Counted from the first letter of the stretch, positions 48,564 through 60,084 are shown. The stretch is 64,000 nt of DNA from Bos javanicus (GCF_032452875.1 NC_083896.1:62001-126000); one strand, 5' to 3'. Program-made: numbers and translations. The notes: generated from the sequence alone by a model not told the origin.

Positions 48564-49778
48564 GACACTGCTCTGGAAAAGGGCCTCATCTTGCATTCAG
48601 GGGAGCAACTCCTGATTTTTCCCGAGATATGTCAGGAAGCTTGGGGTTTCTCTCAAGTTTCGACGGAGACCTCAGGGACCCGCTCGTGTTGCCTCCGAGA
48701 AGTCAGGTCTCTTTTCGAACTGCTATGGGCACGTCAGGATTCCTCTTGAGTCGCTGCTGGCGAATAGGGCCATGTCTAGATTTCAGTCAGGAAATTCAGT
48801 GTTCCTCTCAGGCGGTGATAGGGATCTTTTTGTCAAAGTTCAACTAGGGAGTCAGGCCTCGTCTGGTGTCGAGGCATGGAACCCTGCCTTCCTCTTGAAT
48901 TGTCCAAGTGGTTTCATGGTTCTGGTCGAGTTTAGTTGGGGAATTTGCGCTTTTTCAACAGGATCAGCACAGGAAACAGGCCTCCCATCCTGTTGTGAGG
49001 GGATACTCATTGTTCCATTTGAGCCAGTGCAGGGGAATCATGACTTATCTCGAGCTGAGGGGGCACTCAGTGTCCTTTTTCCTTGAAGCAGGATCCGCGG
49101 GGTTCCACTCAAGATTCAACAGGTGAGGCAGGCCTCCTAATTGTATGAGGAGAAGTTTGGATTCCTCTTTAGTTGAAGCAGGGAATGGGCCCTCATCTCC
49201 CAATGAGGTGGGAAACACGGGACTCTTCTCGACTTGTGGTGGGAAACTCGGCCTTCATCTCGAGTTGGGACGGGGACCCCGGGCCCCCTTGATTTGTTGA
49301 AATTTGTCCAGCCTCCTCTCCAGTTTTTAGAGGGAATTTGGGATTGCTCTCGAGGCGGTGCAGCAGAAAATGGCCTCATCTCACGTTGACGGGGGAATCT
49401 TGTGGTTTGTCTCAAGTTGTGGCTGGAAGTTTGAGGTTTCTCTCAAGTTATGACTGGGAACTCAGGGCGCCCCTTGTGTTGGCTCAGTGAAGTCAAGTGT
49501 CCACTCGGGTTGTGAGGGTGAGTGCGGGAGTGCTCTTGAGTCACAGCAGGGGAATCAGGCCTCAATTCGCATGGAAGGGGCAATCTCAAGTTGTTTCTCG
49601 AGTTGTGACTGGAAGTGTGGGTTCCCTTGAATTGCGATGGGGACCTGAGGGAGCCTCTCATGTTGTCTCTGGGAAATTATGAATCCTTTTGAATTGTGAG
49701 GGGCCTCTCAGGATTCCTCTCGAGTTGGTTCAGGGGACTAGGCCATCATCTCTACTTGAAGCGGGAAACTCAGGGTCC

Positions 49779-50154
49779 TTTTGATTTACTTTTTCATTGG
49801 TTTTTGGAGGCAGTGTTAAAATTAGCGAAATTTTCTCTGGATAAATAAGATTTGCCTAAGACTTTTCACCTTATCTTTACCTATATACCAATCTATCTAT
49901 TTTTTCTTTGCTTTTTGGAAAAAGTCTTGGAAGACCATTTTTTGGAGAAAGCACCAAATAGACAGTATCACCAAACTCCCCTTACTCCCACATATCCTCC
50001 TAACATACCCTTTATCCTTCCTAAATGTTCTTTGTTCTCCTATAAGTACCTCACCCAAATCACCTGTTATTCAGAAGACGTCTTTTTCTCCTACACCCTA
50101 TAATTTATTAGTAGTATTTCAACTCCCAGTAATTCCATTAATTCTTAAGAAACT
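49779..50154. other. Non-satellite spacer, no feature recognised
   Basis: The 31-bp pattern stops abruptly after GGGAAACTCAGGGTCC and AT-rich single-copy-like sequence begins. I recognise no gene, RNA or repeat here. An open frame at 49852-50103 has no recognisable domain. Confidence 0.6.
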
Positions 50155-52516
50155 GATGTTGAACGTTCTGTGAAGACCTACAAGACCTTCTGGAACTAAC
50201 ACCCCAAAAAGATGTCCTTATCATTGTAGGGGACTGGAATGAAAAGTTAGGAAGCCACAAGATACCTGGAGTAACAGGAAAATTTGGCCTTGGACTCCAA
50301 AACGAAGCAAGCAAATGTTAAGAGAGTTTTTGACAAGGGAATGCACTGGTCATAGCAAACACTCTTTTCCACCTACACAAGACAAGACTTTACACATGGA
50401 CATCACCAGATGGTCAATACTGAAATCAGATTGATTACATTCTTGGTACCCATTCAGGTATGACCTAAATCAAATCCCTTATGATTATACAGTAGAAGTG
50501 ACAAATAGATTTAAGTGATTAGATCCAATAGAGTGCCTGAAGTACTATGGACGGATGTTCATGATATTGTAGAGGAGGCAGTGATCAAGACCATCCCCAA
50601 GAAAAAGAAATGCAAAAAGGCAAAATGGTTGTCTGAGGAGGGCTTACAAATAGCTGAGAAACAAAGAGAAACTAAAGGCAAGGGAAAAAAGGAAAGATAT
50701 ACCATCCTCAATACTGAGTTCCAAAGCATAGCAAGGAGAGATAAGAAAGTCTTCCTCAGTGATCAATACAAAGAAATAGAGGAAAACAATAGAATAGGAA
50801 AGACTAGAGATCTCTTCAAGAAATTAGAGATACCAAGGGAACATTTCATGCAAAGATGGGTGCAATAAAGGACAGAAATGGTATGGACCTAACAGAAGCA
50901 GAAGATATTAAGAAGAGGTGGCAAGAATACCTAGAAGAACTGTACAAAAAGATCTTCATGACCCAGATAACCACAAAGGTGTGATCACTCCTGTAGAGCC
51001 AGACATCCTGGAATGTGAAGTCACGGCCTTAGGAAGCATCACTACGAACAAAGCTAGTGGAGGTGATGACATTCTGGTTGAGCTATTTCAAATCCTAAAA
51101 GATGATGCTATTACAATGCTGCACTCAACATGTCAGCAAATTTGGAAAACTCAGCAGTGGCCACAGGACTGGAAAAGGTCCGTTTTCATTCCAATCCCAA
51201 AGAAAAGGCAATGCCAAAACATGTTTGAACTACCGCACAATTGAACTCATCTCACACGCTAGCAAAGTAGTGCTCAAAATTCTCTAAGCCAGGTTCAATA
51301 GTATGTGAACCTTGAACTTCCAAATGTTCAAGCTGGATTTAGAAAAAGCAGAGGAACTAGAGAACAAGTTGCCAACATTCAGTGGATCATCAAAAAAGCA
51401 AGAGAGTTCCAGAAAAACATCTACTTCTGCTTTATTGACTATACCAAAGACTTTGACTCTGTGGATCACAAAAAAAAAACTCTGGAAAATTCTTAAAGAG
51501 ATGGGAATACTAGATCACCTGACCTGCATCTAAGAAATCTGTATGCAGGTCAAGAAGCAATAACTGGACATAGAACAACATACTGGTTCCAAATCGGGAA
51601 AGGATTACACCAAGGTTGTATATTGTCACCCTGCTTATTTAACTTATATGCAGAGTACATCATGCAAAATGCTGAGCTGGATGAAGCACAATCTGGAATC
51701 AAGATTGCTTGGAAAATATCAATAATCTCAGATATGCATATGACACCGCCCTTATGGAAGAAGGTGAAGAACTAAAGAGCCTCTTGATGAAAGTGAAAGA
51801 GGAGAGTGAAAAAGTTGGCTTAAAACTCAACATTCAGAAACCTAAGATTATGGCATCTGGTCCTACCACTTCACTGCGAATAGATGGAGAAACAATGGAA
51901 ACAGTAAGAGACTTTATTTTTCTGGGCTCCAAAATCTCTGCAGATGGTGACTGCAGCCTTGAAATTAAAAGATGCTTCCTCCTTGGAAGAAAGATACATG
52001 ACCAACTTCGACAGCATATTAGAAAGCAGAGACATTTCTTAGCCAGACAAAGGTCTGTCTGGTCAAAGCTATGGTTTTTCCAGTGGTCATGTATGTATGT
52101 GAAAGTTGGACTAAAAAGAAAGCTGAGCACCGAAGTATTGATGTTTTTGAACTGTGGTGTTGGGGAGGACTCTTGAGAGTTCCTTGGACTGCAAAGAGAT
52201 CCAACAAATCAATCCTAAAGGAAATCAGTCCTGAATATTCATTGGAAGGACTGATGCTGAAGCTGAAACTCCAATACTTGGGCCATCTGATTTGAAGAAC
52301 TGACTAACTGGGGAAGACCATGATGCTAGGAAAGATCGAAGGTGGGAGGAGAAGGGGATGACAGAGATGAGATGGTTAGATGGCATCACTGACTCGATGG
52401 ATATGAGTTTGAATAAGTTCCGGGAGTTGGTGATGGACAGGGAAGTCTGGCATGCCGCAGTCCATACGGTCACAAAGAGTCAGACACGACTGAGCTACTG
52501 AACTGAACTGACTGAT
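50155..52516 (+). mobile_element. BovB LINE, 5'-truncated, dead reverse transcriptase
   Basis: RTE-type non-LTR retrotransposon of ruminants. It starts inside the endonuclease domain (GDWNEKLGSHKIPG at about 50,230) and runs to the 3' end (GACTGAGCTACTGAACTG). The ORF is broken by stops and frameshifts. Recognisable reverse-transcriptase pieces in order are NKASGGDDILVELFQ (about 51,045), WPQDWKRSVFIPIPKK, FIDYTKDFDSVDH (motif A, about 51,435), QGCILSPCLFNLYAEYI (motif B, about 51,615) and YAYDTALMEE (motif C, about 51,735). Motif C has lost the first catalytic Asp of YADD. The C-terminal ISPEYSLEGLMLKLKLQYLGHL is at about 52,225. It is non-autonomous and old. Confidence 0.92.
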
Positions 52517-52571
52517 ATCAACCCCCCTTGTAGTCACCCCTTACAGTCACATTTCTTTGTGAACCTCTGCA

Positions 52572-52959
52572 TGTTATTGTTTCGTTGCTCAGTCACGTCC
52601 AACTCTTTGTAACCCCATCGACTGCAACACACCTTGCTTCCCTGTCCTTCACTATCTCCCAGAGTTTGCTTAAATGCACATCCACTGAATTGAACATGCC
52701 ATCTAATCACCTCATTCTCTGTCACCCATTTCATTCCGGCCCTCAGTCTTTCACAGAATTAAGTTCTTTTACAAGTTGATTCTTTGCATCAAGTGGCCGA
52801 AGTATTGGAGCTTTAGCATCAGTCTTTCCAATGAATATTCAGGGTTGATTTCTTTTAAGATTGACTGATTTGTTCTCCTTGCTGTCCAAAGGACTCACTT
52901 CTTCAGCGCTCAGCCTTCTTTATGGTCCAATTCACACATGTGTACATGACTCCTGGAAA
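52572..52959 (-). mobile_element. BovB LINE 3' fragment, old copy
   Basis: The plus strand reads the reverse complement of the BovB 3' end (TTGCTCAGTCACGTCCAAC ... CAATGAATATTCAGGGTTG ... CTTTATGGTCCAATTC). It is more diverged than the copy to its left and is oriented head to head with it. There is no coding potential. It could also be read as a BovB-derived Bov-A-type fragment, but its length beyond the SINE portion favours BovB. Confidence 0.8.
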
Positions 52960-53118
52960 TCTTGAATATTTTGGAGATTAATCTGTCATTGCATCATTTG
53001 CAAATATTGTGCCCAATTCTGTGGGTTGTCTTCTGTCTTGTTTATGATATCCCATGCTGTACAAAAGCTTGTAAGTTTAATGAGGTCCCATGTGCTTATT
53101 TTCCTTTTAATTTTCACT
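52960..53118 (-). mobile_element. Old L1 fragment, left part (interrupted by younger L1)
   Basis: Minus-strand L1 ORF2 region, recognisable on plus as TTGCAAATATTGTGCCCAATTC, then GCTGTACAAAAGCTTGTAAG and GAGGTCCCATGTGC. The same element resumes at 54142 after a 1.0-kb insertion. Confidence 0.75.
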
Positions 53119-54141
53119 AAATATACAAGCAACTCCTACAGCTCAACTCCAGAAAAATAAATGACCCAATCAAAAAATGGGCCAAAGAACTAAATAGACA
53201 TTTCTCCAAAGAAGACATACAGATGGCTAAAAAACACATGAAAAGATGCTCAACATCACTCATTATCAGAGAAATGCAAATCAAAACCACTATGAGGTAC
53301 CATTTCACGCCAGTCAGAATGGCTGCGATCCAAAAGTCAACAAGCAATAAATGCTGGAGAGGGTGTGGAGAAAAGGGAACTCTCTTACACTGTTGGTGGG
53401 AATGCAAACTAGTACAGCCACTATGGAGAACAGTGTGGAGATTCCTTAAAAAACTGGAAATAGAACTGCCTTATGATCCAGCAATCCCACTGCTGGGCAT
53501 ACACACTGAGGAAACCAGAAGGGAAAGAGACACGTGTACCCCAATGTTCATTGCAGCACTGTTTATAATAGCCAGGACATGGAAGCAACCTAGATGCCCA
53601 TCAGCAGATGAATGGATAAGAAAGCTGTGGTACATATACACAATGGAGTATTACTCAGCCATTAAAAAGAATACATTTGAATCAGTTCTAATGAGATGGA
53701 TGAAACTGGAACCTATTATACAGAGTGAAGTAAGCCAGAAAGAAAAACACCAATACAGTATACTAACGCATATATATGGAATTTAGAAAGATGGTAACAA
53801 TAACCCTGTGTACGAGACTTCAAAAGAGACACCGATGTATAGATCAGTCTTATGGACTCTGTGGGAGAGGGAGAGGGAGAGGGTGGGGAGATTTGGGAGA
53901 ATAGCATTGAAACATGTATATTATCATGTATGAAACGTGTTGCCAGTCCAGGTTCGATACACGGTACTGGATGCTTGGGCCTGGTACACTGGGAGGACCC
54001 AGAAGGAGGGTAGGGGAGGGAGGAGGGTTCAGGATGGGGAACGCGGGTATACCTGTGGCGGATTCATTTCGATATTTGGCAAAACTAATACAATATTGTA
54101 AAGTTTAAAAATAAAATAAAATTAAAAAAAAATAAAATAAA
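53119..54141 (+). mobile_element. Bovine-type L1 3' end, 5'-truncated, nested in older L1
   Basis: The last ~1 kb of an L1: the ORF2 C-terminus, a 3' UTR of about 310 bp with a G-rich stretch (GGGAGAGGGAGAGGGAGAGG), and an A-rich tail of AAAATAAAAT repeats ending at 54141. It splits an older minus-strand L1 into 52960-53118 and 54142-54703. It is much less decayed than its host, so it is younger. A clear target duplication was not resolved because both flanks are A/T-rich. Confidence 0.88.
53124..53786 (+). pseudogene. L1 ORF2p C-terminal fragment (open)
   Basis: Open for 220 codons to the natural stop at 53784-53786, reading YKQLLQLNSRKINDPIKKW... to ...HIYGI. It covers the ORF2p C-terminal region downstream of the reverse transcriptase. 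The C-terminal cysteine cluster is visible as CWRGCGEKGTLLHCWWEC. There is no endonuclease or reverse-transcriptase domain and no promoter, so it cannot mobilise itself. The open frame reflects recent insertion, not selection. Confidence 0.85.
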
Positions 54142-54703
54142 GAGGTGGGTCAAAAAAGATATTTCTATAATTTGTGGCAGAGTGTTCTGCCTATGTTCTC
54201 ATTTAAGAGTTGTATAATGTATATCCTTACATTTGGGTCTTTAATCCATTTTGAGTTTATTATTGTGGATGGTGTTAGGGAGTGTTCTGATTTCATTCTT
54301 ATACATATAGCTGTCCAGTTTTCTCAGCACTGCTTATTGAGGAGGCTGTCTTTTCTCCATGGTATAGTCCTGCTTCCTTTGTCCTAGATTAATTGACCAC
54401 AGGTGTGTGGGTTTCTCTCTGGACTTCCTATCCTATCCCATTGACTATGCAATATATTTTTATTTTTGTGGCAGTACCAGTGTTTTGATTACTATAGTTT
54501 GTGGTATAATCTGAAGTCCGGGAGCCTGATCTTGTCAGCTCCTGCTCTTCTTTCTCAAGATTGTTTTGGCTCTTCAGGGTGTTTTCTATTTCCATACACA
54601 CTGTAAAATATTTTGTTCTAGCTCTATGAGAAACACCATTTGTAATTTGATACAAATTGCATCGAATCTGTAGATTGCTTTGGTTAGTACAGTTACTTTG
54701 ACA
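54142..54703 (-). mobile_element. Old L1 fragment, right part
   Basis: Continuation of the L1 at 52960-53118. The plus strand reads GAGGTGGGTCAAAAAAGATA, TTTAATCCATTTTGAGTTTA, GCTGTCCAGTTTTCTCAGC and GAATCTGTAGATTGCTTTGG, all classic reverse-strand L1 ORF2 landmarks. It has many stops. Confidence 0.85.
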
Positions 54704-55475
54704 GCAGGAAACGGTTTATTCAGAGTGGTTCTAGGGATGTGGTGGCCACCTTGAATTAAATCAGATTGAATTAGATTCATAAAATCAGATTTGATTTTCC
54801 CAGCCTTTGGCTCTTTGTGTCCTGAAGAAGGTGCCAAATGACTGGCCAGGGCTCTGATGCTTTGGAAAACGTGAGATGTAATTCTAAAAGGCCAGCATCT
54901 TAAAGCATTCAGTGGTCTGTCTGTGACCCTTCCTTTTGCTTCATTTTAGTGTAATGTGGGTCAAAATGAGAAGCAGAAAGGAAAATGTTGCCTCTCCTGG
55001 CATGTGGTAATATTGTGGAATATGAAAATGTGAGTCAAACACAGAGACAGCCCAGTCATCAGCACCTAAACACACAGGGTATGAGTGTGTACTTGGTCTT
55101 CTGAAAAAGATTATACAGTAAAGAATGGAAATTATGAAACATACTTCAAAAAAAAAGGTAAAGAGAAAATATTTTAGAAAAAAAAACTATGAAAAGAATA
55201 AAAAGTTGGAGATGAAAGCGAGAGGAGAGCTCAGCTGAGAAAGAGACAAAGGAAGGTGGATAAAATACTGAGATGGTTACTCCAGGAGGTAAGATCCTAT
55301 TCCTCTATTTCTTGCAGTTATAATAATAATAATTGAATTTCAGATGAATATCATATAAGTAGAGGACAAGAAAAAATACACCAGGTTATCTGAAACCAAT
55401 GGAATTCTTTAATTCAAGGGACTCTATATATATTATACATATATATATGTATACACACACATATTTATATATATG
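54704..55475. other. No recognised feature; AT-rich
   Basis: Single-copy-looking sequence. I see no recognisable gene or repeat. A purine-rich stretch at about 55,150-55,260 and a TA/CA-rich stretch at about 55,420-55,475 precede the SINE. Confidence 0.5.
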
Positions 55476-55742
55476 TCTGCTGCTGCTGCTAAGTCACTTC
55501 AGTCGTGTCTGACTCTGTGCGACTCCATAGATGGCAGCCCACCAGGCTCCCCTGTCCCTGGGATTCTCCAGGCAAGAACACTGGAATGGGTTTCCTTTTC
55601 CTTCTCCAATGCATGAAAGTGAAAAGTGAAAGGGAACTCGTTCAGTCGTGTCTGACTCTTCACAACCCCATGGACTGCAGCCTACCAGGCTCCTCCGTCC
55701 ATGGGATTTTCCAGGCAAGAGTACTGGAGTGGGGTGCCATGG

Positions 55743-55743
<1 letters not shown>
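55476..55743 (-). mobile_element. BOV-A2 SINE
   Basis: Two related monomers are visible on the plus strand, each with a GACTGCAGCC/GGCAGCCCACCAGGC-like stretch followed by TCTCCAGGCAAGAACACTGG or TTTTCCAGGCAAGAGTACTGG. The (TGC)n tail at 55477-55491 is the usual 3' trinucleotide repeat of this ruminant SINE. Minus orientation. Near full length. Confidence 0.9.

Positions 55744-55834
<91 letters not shown>
55744..55834. repeat. (TC)n(TA)n compound microsatellite
   Basis: About 26 TC repeats followed by about 18 TA repeats directly after the SINE head. The compound structure and length make it likely polymorphic. Confidence 0.95.
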
Positions 55835-55839
<5 letters not shown>

Positions 55840-56780
55840 CTGTCAGGTGGTAAGTTTCAAATTTTCAGTGATTCCAAAGACAGTGTTGCAGGAATTTAGG
55901 AGGAAGTTGCGTGGATATGCACTATTATGGTCGGGAGAGAAGGACAGCAGCTCTGGGAGGGGTTGGGACATCGCCTGGGCCCTGACTGATGGGAAGTGAA
56001 CAGGATATTTGAGATGAATGAACAGAATTCGCTTCCTATGACAGTTGTTTGGCAGGGACATTATGAACATCCATAAATCTACACTAAACATAGAGTGGCA
56101 AAACATGGCCAGAGATTAAAAGAATAATCTTGATTACCTTCAGAGGAGTGATAATGGATGAGAAGCCAGAATTTCCTGATTCAGCAACATCATCTCAGTG
56201 TTTTTTCAGTGTTTTTGTGCCAATAGCACCATTTTTTAAAAAAAGTTTAATAAGTTGATAAATGATAGGAAAGCTTGACATGACATTTGTTATATATATA
56301 TAATATATATTGTATATATATCCTTCTTGATGCTTTAAAAAGTTAAAATTATAATCATAAGATACATGAAGGGTGTAGACAATTAGTATCTTAAGACCAG
56401 TATCAAGACTATTTGAAACCAAAGGAGGAAGATTAGTCTAATTAAAGGTTACTTTTGTTTAATAAAGAGAGCTATATTCCTCAAGACTTATGCTTAGACA
56501 TATTATTATTATTAGCTACATTTTGCCTATCTCATTACATGAAAGAAATTTTAATCTAGTTACTTTGTTTTCTTTACCTAGCTCTTCTTCCCCAGCCCTC
56601 TTTCAAAACATTAAAAACAAAATATTTGAGCTGATTTTGTCCAGGAATTTTCACCATGCATGTAGAGTATGCTGCTTGTGGCCTCCCTGTGTGGTGTTTA
56701 TTCCCTGGTACTTTACTGGCAGGTTTCTCTGAACCTTAACGTCTAGAACACATGACCTGAAATGCTGAGAGATCTCCCCC
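55835..56780. other. No recognised feature; AT-rich with a TATATA tract
   Basis: No gene or interspersed repeat that I can name. A TA-rich tract is present at about 56,290-56,322. Confidence 0.5.
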
Positions 56781-57733
56781 TTCAGTTCAGTTGCTCAGCT
56801 GTGTCCAGCTTTTTGTGACCCCATGGACTGCAGCACGCCAGGCCTCCCTCTCCATCACCAACTCCTGGAGTTTACTCAAACTAATGTCCATTGAGTCGTG
56901 CCATCCAACCATTTCATCCTCTGTTGTCCCCTTCTCCTCCCACCTTCAATCTTTCTCAGCATCAGGGTTTTTTCCAATGACTCACTTATTCACATCAGGT
57001 GGCCAAAGTATTGGAGTTTCAGCTTCAGTATCAGTCCTTCCAATGAATATTCAGGACTGATTTCCTTTAGGATGGACTGGATTGATCTCCTTGCAGTACA
57101 AGGGACTCTCAAGAGTCTTCTCCAACACCACAGTTTGAAAGCATCAATTCTTTGGCACTCAGCTTTCTTTATAGTCCAACTCTCACATCCATACATGACC
57201 ACTGGAAATACCATAGCTTTGACTAGACAGACCTTTGTTGGTAAAGTAATGTCTCTACTTTAAAATAGTCTCTCTAGGTTGGTCATAACTTTTCTTCCAA
57301 AGAGCAATCATCTTTTGATTTCATGGCTGCAGTCACCATCTGAGTGATTTTGGAGCCCCCAAAAATAAAGTCAGCCACAGTTTCCACTGTCTCCCCATCT
57401 ATTTGCCATGAAGTGATGGGACCAGATGCCATGATCTTAGTTTTCTGAATGTTGAGTTTAAGCCAACTTTTTCACTCTCCTCTTTTCAGTTTCCTCAAGA
57501 GGCTCTTTAGTTCTTCTTCACTTTCTTCCATAAGGGTGGTATCATCTGCATAAATGAGGTTATTGATATTTCTCCCAGCAATCTTGATTCCCGCTTGTGC
57601 TTCATCCAACCCAGCATTTCTCATGATGTATTCTGCATATAAGTTAAATAAGTAGGGTGACAATATACATCCTTGACGTACTCCTTTCCCTGTAGGCAAA
57701 CCATTTGGTTTCTGCTCCCCTTGTCTTCCCATA
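56781..57733 (-). mobile_element. BovB LINE, 5'-truncated, with intact YADD motif
   Basis: Reverse complement of the BovB 3' half, beginning with the 3' terminal TTCAGTTCAGTTGCTCAG. On the minus strand the 5' end lies inside the reverse transcriptase. The frame at 57732-57472 reads GVRQGCILSPYLFNLYAEYI (motif B) and NNLIYADDTTLMEE (motif C, catalytic pair intact). Downstream the frame is broken. Truncation makes it inactive. It is less decayed than the BovB at 50155. Confidence 0.9.
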
Positions 57734-59124
57734 AAAGGGAGATTCGGAGGATAATTTCCCAGGAAATCTCCAGTGGTTTTAAGATCAAAGACTGGTTTTG
57801 ATGCCTTATCTCATTCCTTACAGCTGTTTTGAGTTCTGTTCTCCTCGGTTAGGAGAAGCTTTTTAAAAAAGCATTGGTTATTTTTCAGCTTCACAGGTGA
57901 GAGCAGAGGCTTCACAAGGGCCAAACCAGTTCCATTTGAGGCTAGACAAGTCATACTTGTGGTTGGCCTCTGGTTCTCATCAGCTGTCTTGTTCTGTGTA
58001 GAGTGAAGACGGTGTGCAGAGTGAAGGTACAGGCAGAAATGCTTCATGGTTCCTGTGTTCCAAGAACAGAGATGCTCCACTAGCTCACTCTTCAACCTTG
58101 TTCCCAGCAGGTATGACGGATTTGTTTCAGTTATGAGCTGCTGACAGAGTGGAGAGTCTGATTACATCTCCATGCTAACCAAAATGTTCAGCACTGGTGC
58201 ATCACATATTGACTGATTTCTAAATTGAAGTCCTGGGGTCTTCCAGGAGGAAAGGATAGCAGGGACTTGCTCTTGTGTATTGTCAGTGGTGGTGTCTTAT
58301 ATCAAATGCCTGCGAAGTTCCAAAATGTGACCCAAGTCAGGTGACCCAGCCCTCTTTCCCATGTAATAAAAGCGTCTCTCCCCAGCGGGTACTTGAACTG
58401 TGTATCTTCATCTTCATCATGGTAATGTAGCGAACTCTTCATGCTTGGCAATGAAAAGATGGACAATTCAAACCAGATGATTATAATCCACGTGGCTCGG
58501 GATATAATAAAGACAGTCATATGATGAGACACAGTCTCTTTTTCACACACACATTCTACTCATATATGTTTGAGTTTAATTGTACTCTGCATCTAATTAT
58601 ACTCCTCTCTTAACTTGGCCCACACCATCATGGACCATGGGGCACAGAAAGACAGCTAGGGAGGCACCAAATTGACCCTCCACTGGGTCAATTTGAGAGC
58701 TGATCATGAGGCTTCAAGTTCATGGCTGCAGTGGGTGCTGACCCTACATCAGTAGCTCATAAACCTTCCTGCTATACCAGAACGTCCATCTAAAAATGGT
58801 AACATCAGTAGGAAGACTGGGGCAGAAGGTAACACTGCCCCAGCAGGTTAACAGCCCTTGAAAACCAACCAATCTCAGATCCCCTGGAAACTAGAGAGGC
58901 CTGTAGCTGTCACAAACAGGTCAGACCACATAGATCTCATAGGAGACTCAGTCTGGTGCTCTGGGGATCAGATCAGATGATTTAAAGTCTCTTTCTATCT
59001 AACTGTGTGTTTTGGGAGAAAAGATTGGGGTGGGGGAGCAAATTGATTTCCAAAAATCTACACTAAAGAAAGTTAAACAGCTTTTTTTAGCCTTTAATAT
59101 TCTGGTTTGATTGCAAATTTCTAA
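57734..59124. other. No recognised feature
   Basis: Mixed-composition sequence of nearly 1.4 kb. No known repeat, exon or RNA gene recognised by eye. A frame on the minus strand (58550-58302) has no recognisable domain and is taken as chance. An old decayed LTR or DNA transposon cannot be excluded. Confidence 0.45.
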
Positions 59125-59130
59125 GAGGGG
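59125..59130 (+). other. Target-site duplication, left copy (GAGGGG)
   Basis: The 6-bp sequence GAGGGG immediately before the LTR start TGCTGGG. It is matched by GAGGGG at 60498-60503. Six bp is the usual size for ERV class II integrases. Confidence 0.85.
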
Positions 59131-59610
59131 TGCTGGGAGCTGGCGAGAGACATTCCGCTCGTGACAAAGGTCATGAGGAAGGAGGCTCGGCATACGCAAA
59201 GGCGGGATCGAGCCTCGGGAGTCTCCCCGGATATTCTCAAGCATCTTCCCCCCAAAAACCAGAGTCTGCCTACTTTATTGCTTTGTGCTCTCACCTCTGA
59301 CTTTACTGGGGGCTGTCCCCCACCACCATCTCGCTCTCTCTGTCAAAGAGTTAACTTACAGCTCCAATTCATAAAGTTCCTGGGCAATTAGGAGTGTTTA
59401 AATCCAAACCCCTCAGATGGCTCTCTAACTCACCTGACAAGTTTACCCAGACTCCTACAGCTATGCATACGATTGTTTACAGTCTCCCAGCCTCGAGAGG
59501 CACGGGAAGCTTAAGATATTCAAATAGTTTAGAGCCTCTCAGAGAGTTAGAAACTGTCAGAATAAACTAGTAAAGGATTTCATTGATGAGCCAATGCTTG
59601 TTGCCAAGTT

Positions 59611-59702
59611 GACCCACTCGAGAAGGTGTCTAAGTTGGGGCACCTTCTGCTATTTGAGAGGGCACCTGTGGCCTCCGTGGTCAGAGCTAACCTGGTGTCA
59701 TT
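59611..59702 (+). repeat. U3 copy of a ~92-bp internal duplication in the solo LTR
   Basis: It begins GACCCACTCGAGAAGGTG and is nearly identical to 60232-60322 in U5 (GACCCATTCGAGAAGGTG). The satellite LTR has only the U5-position copy. Confidence 0.8.
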
Positions 59703-60084
59703 GAATTGAATGTGTATTAATTAATATAGTTGGTATGTAGAAAAAATAATTAGTGGCCTTGGGGTTAGTAACTTTAGACCCTTAAGGTAATAAATTCTTT
59801 CCTTTGTTGTAAACCCATTACACATGCACCCTATAGGAATGCAATTTTATCTTTGGAAGATGCTGCCAAACCTTAAAATAATTACTCTTAGAGAAAATAA
59901 GTCTTTGTTGATAAGTCCTTGTCAAGAGTCATAAAATGTTAATAGGCCTTCTGGCCAGAAAATGATGTAAATCACCTAAACCATTTGTGTACGATAAATT
60001 TGCAGGAAAGAAACCCTGGTTTTTGATAAGGATCAAAAACTGCTGACTTTGCATCCCCTATTATCCTCTATGTGTAACTTAGGG

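Larger units (their letters stand above)
20048..49778. repeat. 31-bp-subrepeat satellite (1.715-like) in ~1.77/2.58-kb higher-order units
   Basis: Degenerate ~31-bp subrepeats share cores such as CTCGAGTTGAGGCGGGAA and GGGATTCCTCTCGAGTTG. Bovine 1.715-type satellites have 31-bp subrepeats. A diagnostic subrepeat (GACACTGCTCTGGAAAAGG and variants) marks unit starts at 20131, 21903, 23671, 25455, 27236, 29005, 30784, 32560, 35139, 36902, 39480, 42038, 43814, 46391 and 48564. Basic spacing is 1763-1784 bp, about 57 subrepeats. Long units of about 2558-2579 bp carry an extra ~0.8-kb block. This differs from the 1.4-kb unit I recall for canonical 1.715. The many short open frames here are chance products of a GC-rich tandem repeat. 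Confidence 0.88.

Noticed and set aside
20822..49682. Many open frames of 60-264 codons in the 31-bp satellite
   Set aside because: 31-mers are GC-rich with few stops, and similar frames occur on both strands. The translations are low-complexity repeats of the same SRVxxG/SFLSS-like peptides. No start context, introns or homology.
53869..53888. G-rich GGGAGAGGGAGAGGG stretch as an independent quadruplex regulatory site
   Set aside because: It is the usual G-rich part of the L1 3' UTR and is explained by that element.
57734..59124. Possible processed pseudogene or old LTR
   Set aside because: I saw no recognisable peptide, A tail with target duplication, or LTR termini, so it is left unassigned.
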